64,000 nt of DNA from assembly GCF_027580225.2 (NCBI RefSeq), contig NC_073340.2:19352001-19416000 (forward strand), written 5' to 3'. Of the stretch, positions 56,143-64,000 are shown in pieces (position 1 is the first letter of the stretch; every line of letters starts with the position of its first letter). Source of the stretch: Misgurnus anguillicaudatus. Its lineage: Eukaryota > Chordata > Actinopteri > Cypriniformes > Cobitidae. Position numbers and translations under genes: made by a program. The notes beneath the pieces are model-generated. The model was not told the DNA's origin. It saw only the letters and a list, made by a program, of their open reading frames with translations, and ran no database searches.

Positions 56143-58863
56143 ATGACTTCCGCCGTGTCTGAGCCGGTGCACAAGTCACCAGGTTATCCGGTTCATCCAG
56201 TGAAAGCCCGGGTCGGCCGCTTAATCTCCAGTGTGTTGGATTACCCGCTGATCACTGTCCGAGCGACCAGAATCCCTGGACCGCTCGTTCTCTCGAGTGA
56301 ATCTTCGCCGAGTGAATCCCCGAGTGAATCCCCGAGTGAATCCCCGAGTGAGTCCTCGAGTTTGTCTTCGAGTGCGTCCTCGAGTGAATCCCCGAGTGAA
56401 TCCCCGAGTGAATCCCCGAGTGAGTCTTTCCCGAGTGAATCTTTCCCAAGTGAATCTCCGAGTGAATCTTTCCTGAGTGAATCTTCCCTGTGTAAATCTC
56501 TGAGTGAATCTTCCCTGAGTCAATCTCCGAGAGAATCGTCCCCGAGCAGATCCCCGAGTGAATCATCGGCCAGCAGGTGTGTTACATCACATGAGACAGC
56601 TACAGAGCTCTTGAAACTGTTTGTGCCCATTGATTCACTGAAGGCCTCGGAGCTCCCCGAACTTTTTAATCTGTGTGAATCATCAATGTTAGCACTGGCA
56701 TTGTGCTATGTTTTTTCAGTGTGTGGCTCACCAGTTCAACGGCAGATCAACCAGACTCATGAACACGAGTCCTCTGAGCCGAGTGAATCTCCCGAGTCCT
56801 CTGAGCCGAGTGAATCTCCCGAGTCCTCTGAGCCGAGTGAATCTCCCGAGTCCTCTGAGCCGAGTGAATCTCCCGAGTCCTCTGAGCCGAGCGAATCTCC
56901 CGAGTCCTCTGAGCCGAGCGAATCTCCCGAGTCCTCTGAGCCGAGTGAATCTCCCGAGTCCTCTGAGCCGAGTGAATCTCCCGAGTCCTCTGAGCCGAGT
57001 GAATCTCCCGAGTCCCCCGATTCCCATGAATCTTCTGATTCCCCCGAGTCTTCTGATTCCCCTGAGTCTTCTGATTCCCCTGAGTCTTCTGATTCCCCTG
57101 AGTCTTCTGATTCCCCTGAGTCTAGTGAGTCTTCTGAGTCCCCTGAGCCGAGTGAGTCTTCTGATTCCCCTGAGCCGAGTGAGTCTTCTGATTCCCCTGA
57201 GCCGAGTGAGTCTTCTGAGTCCCCTGAGCCGAGTGAGTCTTCTGATTCCCCTGAGCCGAGTGAGTCTTCTGATTCCCCTGAGCCGAGTGAGTCTTCTGAT
57301 TCCCCTGAGCCGAGTGAGTCTTCTGATTCCCCTGAGCCGAGTGAGTCTTCTGATTCCCCTGAGCCGAGTGAGTCATCTGATTCTTCTGAGCCGAGTGAGT
57401 CATCTGATTCCCCTGAGCCGAGTGAGTCATCTGATTCCCCTGAGCCGAGTGAGTCATCTGATTCTTCTGAGCCGAGTGAGTCATCTGATTCTTCTGAGCC
57501 GAGTGAGTCATCTGATTCTTCTGAGCCGAGTGAGTCATCTGAGTCATCTGAGCCGAGTGAGTCATCTGAGTCATCTGAGCCGAGTGAGTCATCTGAGTCA
57601 TCTGAGCCGAGTGAGTCATCTGAGTCATCTGAGCCGAGTGAGTCATCTGAGTCATCTGAGCCGAGTGAGTCATCTGAGCCGAGTGAGTCATCTGAGCCGA
57701 GTGAGTCATCTGAGCCGAGTGAGTCATCTGAGCCGAGTGAGTCATCTGAGCCCCATTGGTCAGCTAGTGTGGTCACCGCGATGCCCCAGAGACTCTTTGT
57801 TGTCACCAAGACTATGGCCAGTGCTGAACTCTCTGCATGTCCCAAGATGACTGTCCCCAAGCTCTTTGCCCTCACTGTCTGGTCTGAGATGTCTATATTT
57901 GAACTTACTGCCCTGTCTAATCAGGCCCAGAGGGCCTCTCTCTGTTCTCTTCTACCCAGGTTCTTGATACCACCAGCACCACCCTGGTATCCAGTCCTTC
58001 TTTGGCCTCAGGCTCCGCCCTGGGTTCCCGCCCTGCCGGCTCCGCCCTGGCTTCCCGCCCTGCCGGCTCCGCCCTGGCTTCCCGCCCTGCCGGCTCCGCC
58101 CTGGCTTCCCGCCCTGCCGGCTCCGCCCTGGCTTCCCGCCCTGCCGGCTCCGCCCTGGCTTCCCGCTCTGCCGGCTCCGCCCTGGGTTCCCGCTCTGCCG
58201 GCTCCGCCCTGGGTTCCCGCTCTGCCGGCTCCGCCCTGGGTTCCCGCTCTGCCGGCTCCGCCCTGGTTGCCAGTTCTGCCGGCTCCTCCTTGGTCCCAGC
58301 CTCCGCCTGCGGCTCCGCCCTGGCTCCAGCCTCCGCCCGCGGCTCCGCCCTGGCTCCAGCCTCCGCCCGCGGCTCCGCCCTGGCTCCAGCCTCCGCCCGC
58401 GGCTCCGCCCTGGCTCCAGCCTCCGCCCGCGGCTCCGCCCTGGCTCCAGCCTCCGCCCGCGGCTCCGCCCTGGCTCCAGCCTCCGCCCGCGGCTCCGCCC
58501 TGGCTCCAGCCTCCGCCCGCGGCTCCTCCCTGGTCCCTGTCTCCGCCCGCGGCTCCTCCTTGGTCCCTGTCTCCAACTGCGGCTCCTCCTTGGTCTCTGT
58601 CTTCGCCGGCGGCTCCTCCTTGGTCCCGGTCTCCGCCTGCGGCTCCTCCTTGGTCCCTGTCTCCGCCTGCGGCTCCTCCTTGGTCCCTGTCGCCGCCTGC
58701 TGCTCTGCCTTGGTCCCTGTCTCCGCCTGCGGCTCCGCCCTGGCCCTTGGACTTTTGTGGCCTTGGCCCACCATCCCTCCCCCGGGTCCACCTCCATGCC
58801 ACCGCCCTCCTAGACTGTTGTACTTTGGGGTTTTCTGGGGGGCGTCTGGAAGCCGCCCTTTGA
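56143..58863 (+). CDS. Internal ORF of the LTR element: Ser/Glu then Pro/Trp repeat protein, 906 aa
   Basis: The first ATG of this frame is at 56143 (MTSAVSEPV); the frame is open 57 bp further upstream from a GTG, but that start is implausible in a eukaryote. Order, by residue: 1-52 unique; about 53-140 SESP repeats; 145-208 a unique linker (FVPIDSLKASELPELF); 209-536 Ser/Glu/Pro tandem units, first nine ESSEPSESP, then PSESSDSPE, PSESSESSE and PSESSE; 537-609 a second unique linker; about 610-870 PALPAPPWL (27-bp period) then LQPPPAAPPW (30-bp period); 871-906 tail. The acidic half is rich in S-x-E, a sequence favoured by secretory-pathway kinases, but there is no signal peptide and no known function. 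No retroviral enzyme or zinc knuckle is present. It ends 10 bp before the 3' LTR. It may be a decayed Gag region inflated by repeat expansion and may not be translated. Confidence 0.5.
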   Translation: MTSAVSEPVHKSPGYPVHPVKARVGRLISSVLDYPLITVRATRIPGPLVLSSESSPSESPSESPSESPSESSSLSSSASSSESPSESPSESPSESFPSESFPSESPSESFLSESSLCKSLSESSLSQSPRESSPSRSPSESSASRCVTSHETATELLKLFVPIDSLKASELPELFNLCESSMLALALCYVFSVCGSPVQRQINQTHEHESSEPSESPESSEPSESPESSEPSESPESSEPSESPESSEPSESPESSEPSESPESSEPSESPESSEPSESPESSEPSESPESPDSHESSDSPESSDSPESSDSPESSDSPESSDSPESSESSESPEPSESSDSPEPSESSDSPEPSESSESPEPSESSDSPEPSESSDSPEPSESSDSPEPSESSDSPEPSESSDSPEPSESSDSSEPSESSDSPEPSESSDSPEPSESSDSSEPSESSDSSEPSESSDSSEPSESSESSEPSESSESSEPSESSESSEPSESSESSEPSESSESSEPSESSEPSESSEPSESSEPSESSEPSESSEPHWSASVVTAMPQRLFVVTKTMASAELSACPKMTVPKLFALTVWSEMSIFELTALSNQAQRASLCSLLPRFLIPPAPPWYPVLLWPQAPPWVPALPAPPWLPALPAPPWLPALPAPPWLPALPAPPWLPALPAPPWLPALPAPPWVPALPAPPWVPALPAPPWVPALPAPPWLPVLPAPPWSQPPPAAPPWLQPPPAAPPWLQPPPAAPPWLQPPPAAPPWLQPPPAAPPWLQPPPAAPPWLQPPPAAPPWLQPPPAAPPWSLSPPAAPPWSLSPTAAPPWSLSSPAAPPWSRSPPAAPPWSLSPPAAPPWSLSPPAALPWSLSPPAAPPWPLDFCGLGPPSLPRVHLHATALLDCCTLGFSGGRLEAAL
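56767..57750 (+). repeat. Coding tandem repeats, 27-bp and 18-bp units (Ser/Glu/Pro)
   Basis: Nine exact-to-near-exact 27-bp units occupy 56767-57009. They are followed by 18-bp TCTTCTGATTCCCCTGAG units, then 27-bp units starting CCGAGTGAGTC, and end in 18-bp CCGAGTGAGTCATCTGAG units. Sub-arrays are internally homogeneous, a sign of recent stepwise expansion. Confidence 0.95.
58012..58740 (+). repeat. Coding tandem repeats, 27-bp then 30-bp units (Pro/Ala/Trp)
   Basis: GC-rich units CCTGCCGGCTCCGCCCTGG plus TTCCCGCC (27 bp) run to about 58260. They then change to 30-bp units with CCTCCGCCCGCGGCTCCGCC. The last units drift (TCC for GCC, CTGTCTCC for CAGCCTCC). Confidence 0.95.
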
Positions 58864-58873
58864 GGGGGGGCTA

Positions 58874-59208
58874 TGTTATGAACTCTGTCTGTGTACCCTG
58901 TCTTGTACTCTTATTTTGAAGTCATGTCTGTGTCATCCATGTCTGTAGTTCTTTGTAGTTCTTTTGTTCATTGGTCCGTGTGATGATTGTTCCCCAGGTG
59001 TGTCTTGTTTTCCCTGATTACTCTGTGTATTTAAGCCTAGTGTTTCCAGTGTCTGATGTCGATCGTTGCTCAATGTTATGGTGTTTTTTCGTGGTCCTGT
59101 CTTGTTGGATTACCTGCTATGTTTTTGTTTGTTTGTTTGTTGTTATTTTTAATAAACCTCACTGCACTTGGATCCGCATCCTGTCTTACCTGGATTTCAC
59201 CCGTAACA
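58874..59208 (+). repeat. 3' LTR (335 bp)
   Basis: Same start and end as the 5' LTR, TATTTAA at 59028-59034 and AATAAA at 59151-59156. The only length difference is one extra TTTG. Confidence 0.93.
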
Positions 59209-59857
59209 GAGTCTGGGACTGATTTAAACTTCTAAGAATATCACATCCAAATTTTTCTTAGCTCTTCCAGGCACCAATGGCAACAGCATGAAATTTCTTT
59301 AGATCTCAGTGGGGTGCTATAGTCCATAGATAATGTTATAATGTGTAAATATCATGAGATATATGCAGAGAGTTTTTAATGTTTAATCTATGCAGGGGTT
59401 TTTTAGCAATTAAACAAACCCCACTGTAAAAACAAAGAGTCACGCACAGTGTTATGTGACTATTATCATAATTGAAAATCAAAATAGTTTGAACACACTG
59501 GAGATCACACATATCTTTAATATCTCCTATGGGAGCTGTTTGGAGGACTGGGATGTATCAGAACCCTTAGGCTCCACCCGTTTAAAATACAGTTTAGGCT
59601 ACAATTATAAAGCCTTGAATAAGTAGCCATCACACTACACAAATTGGCCAAATAATCACTGACGCTAAATATGGGTGTCAGTCCTCTGTGGTGCTCAGTC
59701 CCATTGTGTGCACAGAGTTAGTTATGACCTCATTTATACTAAATCCACATTGTCCATCCATGTTTTATCTTTACAGTCTTGATGAAATACTAAAAGGTTG
59801 CTGAGGTTATCATCATGACAGTCATACAGACAGTTTAGAGCATTTATTTACAGTTTA
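59209..59857. other. No gene recognised
   Basis: Right flank of the LTR element; no supported feature. Confidence 0.4.
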
Positions 59858-60110
59858 TGCATCCGACACTTGCTTTTATCCAAAGCAACTTACAGTGTAT
59901 TTAATTTGATCAGCATGTGTGTACCTATAACCTTGTCAGAAAAATGGTCCCTAGCTTAAAAAGTACACATTTGCACCTAAAGAGTTCATATTAGTACCTC
60001 AGAGGTAAATAATGGTACACCAAGAGTGTATGTTAATATCATATACAAATCTGTGTCTAAATGGTACACCTTTATAACAGGTACTGCCCAAGTGACAGCT
60101 TCAGGACCAT
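59858..60110. repeat. Two common fish interspersed-repeat motifs side by side
   Basis: CTTTTATCCAAAGCAACTTAC at 59873-59893 is a word I recall from very abundant teleost repeats. It is followed from about 59940 by repeated GTACA/GTACC words (TTAGTACCTCAGAGGTA, GGTACTGCCC) of another common family. Extents are approximate. Confidence 0.5.
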
Positions 60111-60903
60111 ATAGTGCAATCCTATATACAGTATACACTTCACTCCTGCATTTAAATGCAGTTATCCCTCCCAAAATGTTGCAGTGGGTATTTCAACCAG
60201 TCCAGATTTATCCTATGTGAAAGCCGCATGAATCTCTCTTCTTCTATAGTAAGATCCTTTGTAAAATTCTTTTGGCAAATTTCTTAATGGCAAATGTTAA
60301 TATTTAAAACACTAAACTACTAAATTCCTGCCTTGAAAACACAGATACTAGAAAAACTACTTTCAAATGAATAAGAAACCATAAAAATAAAATACAAATC
60401 AAATTTGTATCTGATGGTTCAGGCCAGTGTAAACCTGTTGTCAACAGTAAAACAATAGGGTATCAAATAGGACATAATTTTGGTCATTTAACCTTCAGAA
60501 AATTTTAATCATCAACCCCTAAAGGTCAAATGAAATATTAGGCTATTTAATGTTCTACTATTTATTAGGTTATCTATTTATTTATTTATTTATTATCTAT
60601 GATTTAAAAGGTTTTTGCAATTTAGCAACACATGTTAAATAAACTAAATTAAAATAAATTATATTAATTTTAGCGTTATTCTAATATACTCACAAAACGT
60701 TAATGCATTTAGACAACAGACAATGTACTGTTGCTGTTAAATGTTTCAAAATAGAAATCGCTGTAGCGCTACATTCATTATTAACTCATCATTCATACTT
60801 ATGAAACTCAGTTATGGTTTCATGAGACCCTCACTAACTTACACAAACTAAACAAGAGATCCAACCTGTAATGTGTGACTGAAATGGCTGATCTACTGTA
60901 GGG
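60111..60903. other. No gene recognised
   Basis: AT-rich, with a short TTTA tetranucleotide array near 60570. No supported exon. Confidence 0.4.
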
Positions 60904-60907
60904 TTAA

Positions 60908-61587
60908 AGGTAGGGTATCACATTTTGAAAAATGCTAACAGTCGCCGACTAGCAATGAAATCACAATCTCACCCTTCAACTTCGGTTGTGTAGACGTATC
61001 CGTATACAAACACAAATTTCATAAGTAACACAATGTTTCATCAAAGTAGAATATCTGAATCCATCTCCATACAATTATATCGTGTACCTACCTTACCAAA
61101 ATAAACAGTGCAACGACCCTTTCAGACCCTTTGCCTCCTGCAGCTGTTTGCATCTCGTGGTAAAGCAGTAAAGTTACCGATGTTCATTTGGGTTTTTGCT
61201 CATTGCTGATGCAGGCAGTTTTTGCTGTTGTTGTTTTAAAAGATGTCTATCGTTTTGTGGCTCCTGTTGTCAATTCAGCCGAAAAGTTTGCCGTTCTCCC
61301 TCTGTTTACAGACGGGAGGTGAACGCGCTGATGACGTATGATGTCTGTGTGAACAAGCTGCGTGGTGGCATTCAAATTACGCTTACGGATGAGGGACAAA
61401 AAAGGCAACTGAATCTGTTCGGACCAAGATCTATGATTGGTTGAACATTTTTTGGTCCTATGCCTTTCACATAAATTTCTACAAATACATTTAAACAACT
61501 TAACATAGTGATGGCTATCAGGATGTGAGGAGACTTTTAACCAGCATAATTAAAAATGTTTTTTGGATCAAATGAGACACCCTGCCT
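60908..61587. mobile_element. TTAA-flanked element A (AGGTAGGGTATC)
   Basis: TTAA at 60904-60907 and 61588-61591. Termini AGGTAGGGTATCACATTTTGA and, inverted, AGGCAGGGTGTCTCATTTGA agree at most positions. Its right TTAA is also the left TTAA of element B. An 82-codon plus-strand frame (61196-61444) has no recognised domain. Confidence 0.8.
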
Positions 61588-61851
61588 TTAAAGGTGGAAA
61601 AGAGGATGTTTGTTTAATACATTTTTGCAATGTTACCTGAAACTGTCTTTACTAAATGATAAAAGACTATTTATTAGGCGCACTGAAAGTAATACAATTA
61701 ATATATGTCATCTGTGCATAAGGTAGGGCCTTATAAACATCAGCCAATCGTTGATGCAATCATCGCAATCGTCATTGGCCCTCTGGCTTGTCAATCACTG
61801 CCATTACGTTTCTTGGGAGAGACGTGCGCGCTCCAGTAACGTTACACGAGT

Positions 61852-61937
61852 GACGCATGCGCATAGCGCATGAAACTCCGTCTTTAGTTTCGGTTTGTTT
61901 TCATTTTCGCTCCTGCTTTCCTCCTCGAATCTGCACC
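61852..61937 (+). promoter_or_regulatory. Promoter-like segment upstream of the 61938 exon
   Basis: GACGCATGCGCAT (61852-61864) resembles an NRF-1 site and is followed by a TATA-less, pyrimidine-rich leader (GCTCCTGCTTTCCTCCTCG). This layout is common in CpG-type housekeeping promoters. It is inference from motifs only. Confidence 0.35.
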
Positions 61938-62120
61938 ATGGAAGAGAAGAAACCCGAAGGAGGACGCAAAAGAAAGAGTTTTAATGTCGCTGAGAAGAGG
62001 AGAAAATTGTCAGAAGAATGTTATCTAACCAGAGTCGTTATTGGAGAAACATTTCAACACTGGAGAGCAATTAAGGAAAAGAGAGGTGTCAGACGCGCAG
62101 GTCGCAAAAATTCTCTTTGA
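61938..62120 (+). CDS. Short basic ORF / first coding exon inside a TTAA element
   Basis: ATG at 61938 sits in a strong Kozak context (GCACCATGG). It opens a 60-residue frame rich in Lys/Arg/Glu, with RKRKSFNVAEKRRKLSEE (a likely nuclear localisation signal), then VVIGETFQHWRAIKEKRG. I recall the ETFQRWRALKE-type motif from many predicted fish proteins of unknown function, apparently as their first exon. Three bases after the stop is a splice donor, CAG/GTAACA at 62124. In the +1 frame the end of the exon reads DAQVAKILFDR, which fits that family better, so one base has probably been lost near 62088 and the annotated end is a frameshift product. It may be the N-terminal exon of an autonomous relative's protein or a captured host exon. 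No downstream exon is visible. Function unknown. Confidence 0.5.
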   Translation: MEEKKPEGGRKRKSFNVAEKRRKLSEECYLTRVVIGETFQHWRAIKEKRGVRRAGRKNSL

Positions 62121-62506
62121 CAGGTAACAGTGATTATTCTTTCTTTGTGGAATAATTATTGTTGTACTGTTATTCAGGTATATCGACGTTGTTCTTGTAC
62201 TGTAGTTGTAAGTGACCAGGCTGCTACACGCTAGTTGAAATGGGAGTAGCGTCGACTGATCTAACTTTACGTCTTATGTGTTTATTATCATATCTTTTCA
62301 CATAATGAATCCACTGACGCGACACAGCATATGCCAGTGGTAAACAAACACTCGTGTTCAAATACTCGTGCACGAGTTATGGAAGGCGTTTCCTAGATAT
62401 GAGCTGTGAAGGAGGGAGGCTGTTCTTGCGCATGCGCTTATTTAAAAAACTCAGTAACGGTCTTTGGATTCTCAGTCGGCGGAAACATCCTCTTTTGCGC
62501 CTTTAA

Positions 62507-63705
62507 TACTCATCAAAGTAAATGTCTAACAGACTAGTCCTAAACTAAAATGCATGTTTGAGCCGGTTCAATTTAAAACATCTTGCAATGTCACATCTTC
62601 ACATACATCAGTGCTATTGTTTTTTTCTACAGTATGTTTGTAAAATTAAATGTAGAATTAAATTAACTAAGGCCTGGTCCTGGATTCATCTAAACCCAAA
62701 CTGCCCCTATAAGAGTTTAGTAAAAAAAAAAACAGTCTGTAGCATAAAAATAGTTTTGTCTCTTTTGATCTAATTTCAACTGACACATTTCAATGAGTTA
62801 TAAAGCATATATTGGTTGTTTAGCTGCTAAAAGATTCTCAGGGTTTGTAGTTTAAATCCTGGGAGAAGTGAAAAAAGAAATTGATTTTGTAGAAGACAGG
62901 TGTTTCTGATGTTCCCATCTTTGATCGAACCACTGCCAACAAGCTGGAAACAGAAACAACCTTTGTGCTGCATGTGATTCTAATGTTTACCCCCACAGCA
63001 CACACACAGGGTTATTTATTTGTATCATGTACTGAAAGCTGCATTTTCTTTATTAGATCAAAGTGGCTGTTGTCATGGCACTGTTATAAATGAAACAGAG
63101 CGGTTGAAGATGGCTTCACCGAAAGTAAACAAATGATATTTAATATATAATAAATATATTTATCTCACTACACTCCTGCACAAAGTCAGAACATTTAAAG
63201 TTAAATGTTACCATGGCTCCAATAATGCCGTATGTTCCTGTAACCCTTGTTTCCATTCAGAAGTATGCACATGAATAAGGGTTAATCTAGCAAATGGAGA
63301 CGGGAAAGGCCTGGAAACATCCATTAGAGCACAAATCTGATAAACAATAGCGCGCCTCGTGAATAATTGCAGTACCTGACTGCAGCTGGGGTCCATATAG
63401 GGACCTATTTTGTAAGCCTGCATTTCTCCTTGATATGAAACGATGTACTGAAGTTCTTTCAAAGCCTGTTGAAATCTCTGTCATTAGTCAGTAACCTTCT
63501 CTTTAAAGCAGAACGATTACTGAGTGAAATAATGTCAGATGACGCAAGTAATTAACAACTCACCGTTCTGCGTCTTTTTAATTAGACTGAATGATTACTT
63601 TCATTGAACAAATTGGATTAAGGTCAATTATCACTTTTTCTTTTGTCATAAAAATATATCTACTTTTGTTATTTCCCATTGTGTTTCACAGCAGGGAGGA
63701 TGGTA
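62507..63705. other. No gene; repeat-poor DNA
   Basis: No exon or element terminus recognised. About 63280-63660 is free of repeat signatures and contains several AATTA/TAATGA-like words, compatible with regulatory DNA but not proof of it. Confidence 0.4.
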
Positions 63706-64000
63706 TACTCATGTTGTTCTAAACCTGTATGAATTTCTTTTTTCTGATGAACACAAAAAAAGATATTTTGAGAAATGATGGTAAACACACAGCAGTAAGT
63801 GACCATAGACATATTAGGAATAAAAAAAATATGATGGAATTTAATGGGTACCGTCAACTGTGTGCTTACCATCATTTATTAAAACATTTTCTGAGACATG
63901 TATCACAATACTTAAAAATATTTTTTTCCTACTATGGAAGTCTGGTCACTTATTGCTGTGTGTTTCTCAAAATATCTTCTTTTGTGTTCATCAGAAAAAA
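63706..64000 (+). repeat. Hairpin repeat copy, truncated by the window edge
   Basis: CTGATGAACACAAAAAAAGA with TATTTTGAGAAATGATGG near 63745 is answered by the inverted TTTCTCAAAATATC and TTCTTTTGTGTTCATCAG at 63963-63994. It is the same family as 43761-45200 and 54162-54420. The right terminus lies beyond the window. Confidence 0.7.

Larger units (their letters stand above)
55708..59208 (+). mobile_element. Young non-autonomous LTR retroelement (Gypsy-like)
   Basis: Two near-identical LTRs (331 and 335 bp) flank a 2.8-kb interior. A polypurine tract, GAGGGGGGGC at 58862-58871, directly precedes the 3' LTR as expected for plus-strand priming. No protease, reverse transcriptase, RNase H or integrase was seen, so mobilisation must have used enzymes of a relative. 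LTR identity of about 99% implies recent insertion. No clean target-site duplication is visible: ATGTC against GAGTC, with the final GTC shared. A KDPAAIP-like stretch just after the 5' LTR may be a decayed Gag start. The Gypsy assignment is from LTR style and memory. Confidence 0.85.
61592..62502. mobile_element. TTAA-flanked element B carrying a coding exon
   Basis: TTAA at 61588-61591 and 62503-62506. Termini AGGTGGAAAAGAGGATGTTT and, inverted, AGGCGCAAAAGAGGATGTTT differ at two of twenty positions. The 911-bp interior is more GC- and CpG-rich than its surroundings. It includes two GCATGCGC palindromes close to the NRF-1 consensus (61852-61864 and 62427-62438) and the exon at 61938-62123. 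Confidence 0.82.

Noticed and set aside
56767..58740. Regular repeats resembling a CRISPR array
   Set aside because: Units are contiguous coding tandem repeats without unique spacers, in a vertebrate-type retroelement.
56143..58863. Host phosphoprotein or mucin gene
   Set aside because: The ORF sits exactly between two near-identical LTRs, lacks a signal peptide and introns, and ends next to the polypurine tract; a retroelement ORF is the simpler reading.

Overview
The window looks like nuclear DNA of a ray-finned fish, most likely a cyprinid (zebrafish or carp relatives). It is AT-rich, has no dense long reading frames and no bacterial-style operons. It is full of non-autonomous DNA transposons with intact termini and target-site duplications (TSDs): hAT-type with 6-8 bp TSDs, and TTAA-flanked piggyBac/Kolobok-like elements. 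It also holds a Tc1/mariner remnant, a young LTR retroelement and long microsatellites. The cyprinid assignment rests on recalled repeat families and was not searched. No complete, recognisable host protein gene is visible.

Layout. 0.6-3.2 kb: a hAT element with two more hATs nested in it. 4.6-5.0 kb: the 3' end of a Tc1-like element with the last 50 codons of its transposase. 6-11 kb: two TTAA elements, an 0.8-kb hAT, a Tc1-like terminus and a long-TIR element, separated by a (GA)n tract. 11-29 kb: mostly unrecognised DNA with scattered elements (17.5, 18.6, 20.7, 22.0, 23.3, 24.5 and 28.0 kb). 29.6-32.0 kb: a composite of three nested layers ending in a tandemly duplicated palindrome. 33-42.6 kb: two long copies of one hAT-like family, a short hAT, a tRNA-like locus and three element ends. 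43.8-45.2 kb: a hairpin repeat split by a hAT with a perfect TSD. 50.6-51.2 kb: a CpG-rich block with a minus-strand splice donor, the best candidate for a host promoter and leader exon; if so, the 50 kb to its left could be intron of a leftward gene. 51.7-53.6 kb: a TTAA element carrying a minisatellite. 55.7-59.2 kb: an LTR retroelement. 60.9-62.5 kb: two TTAA elements sharing one TTAA; the second contains a short coding exon with promoter-like flanks.

How it works together. The window is mainly a record of repeated insertion. Only three loci look able to encode or drive anything: the LTR element (two near-identical LTRs and a 906-codon Ser/Glu then Pro/Trp repeat ORF), the exon inside the TTAA element at 61.9 kb, and the CpG-rich minus-strand exon candidate at 50.9 kb. 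Most other open frames are short chance ORFs or lie in repeats.
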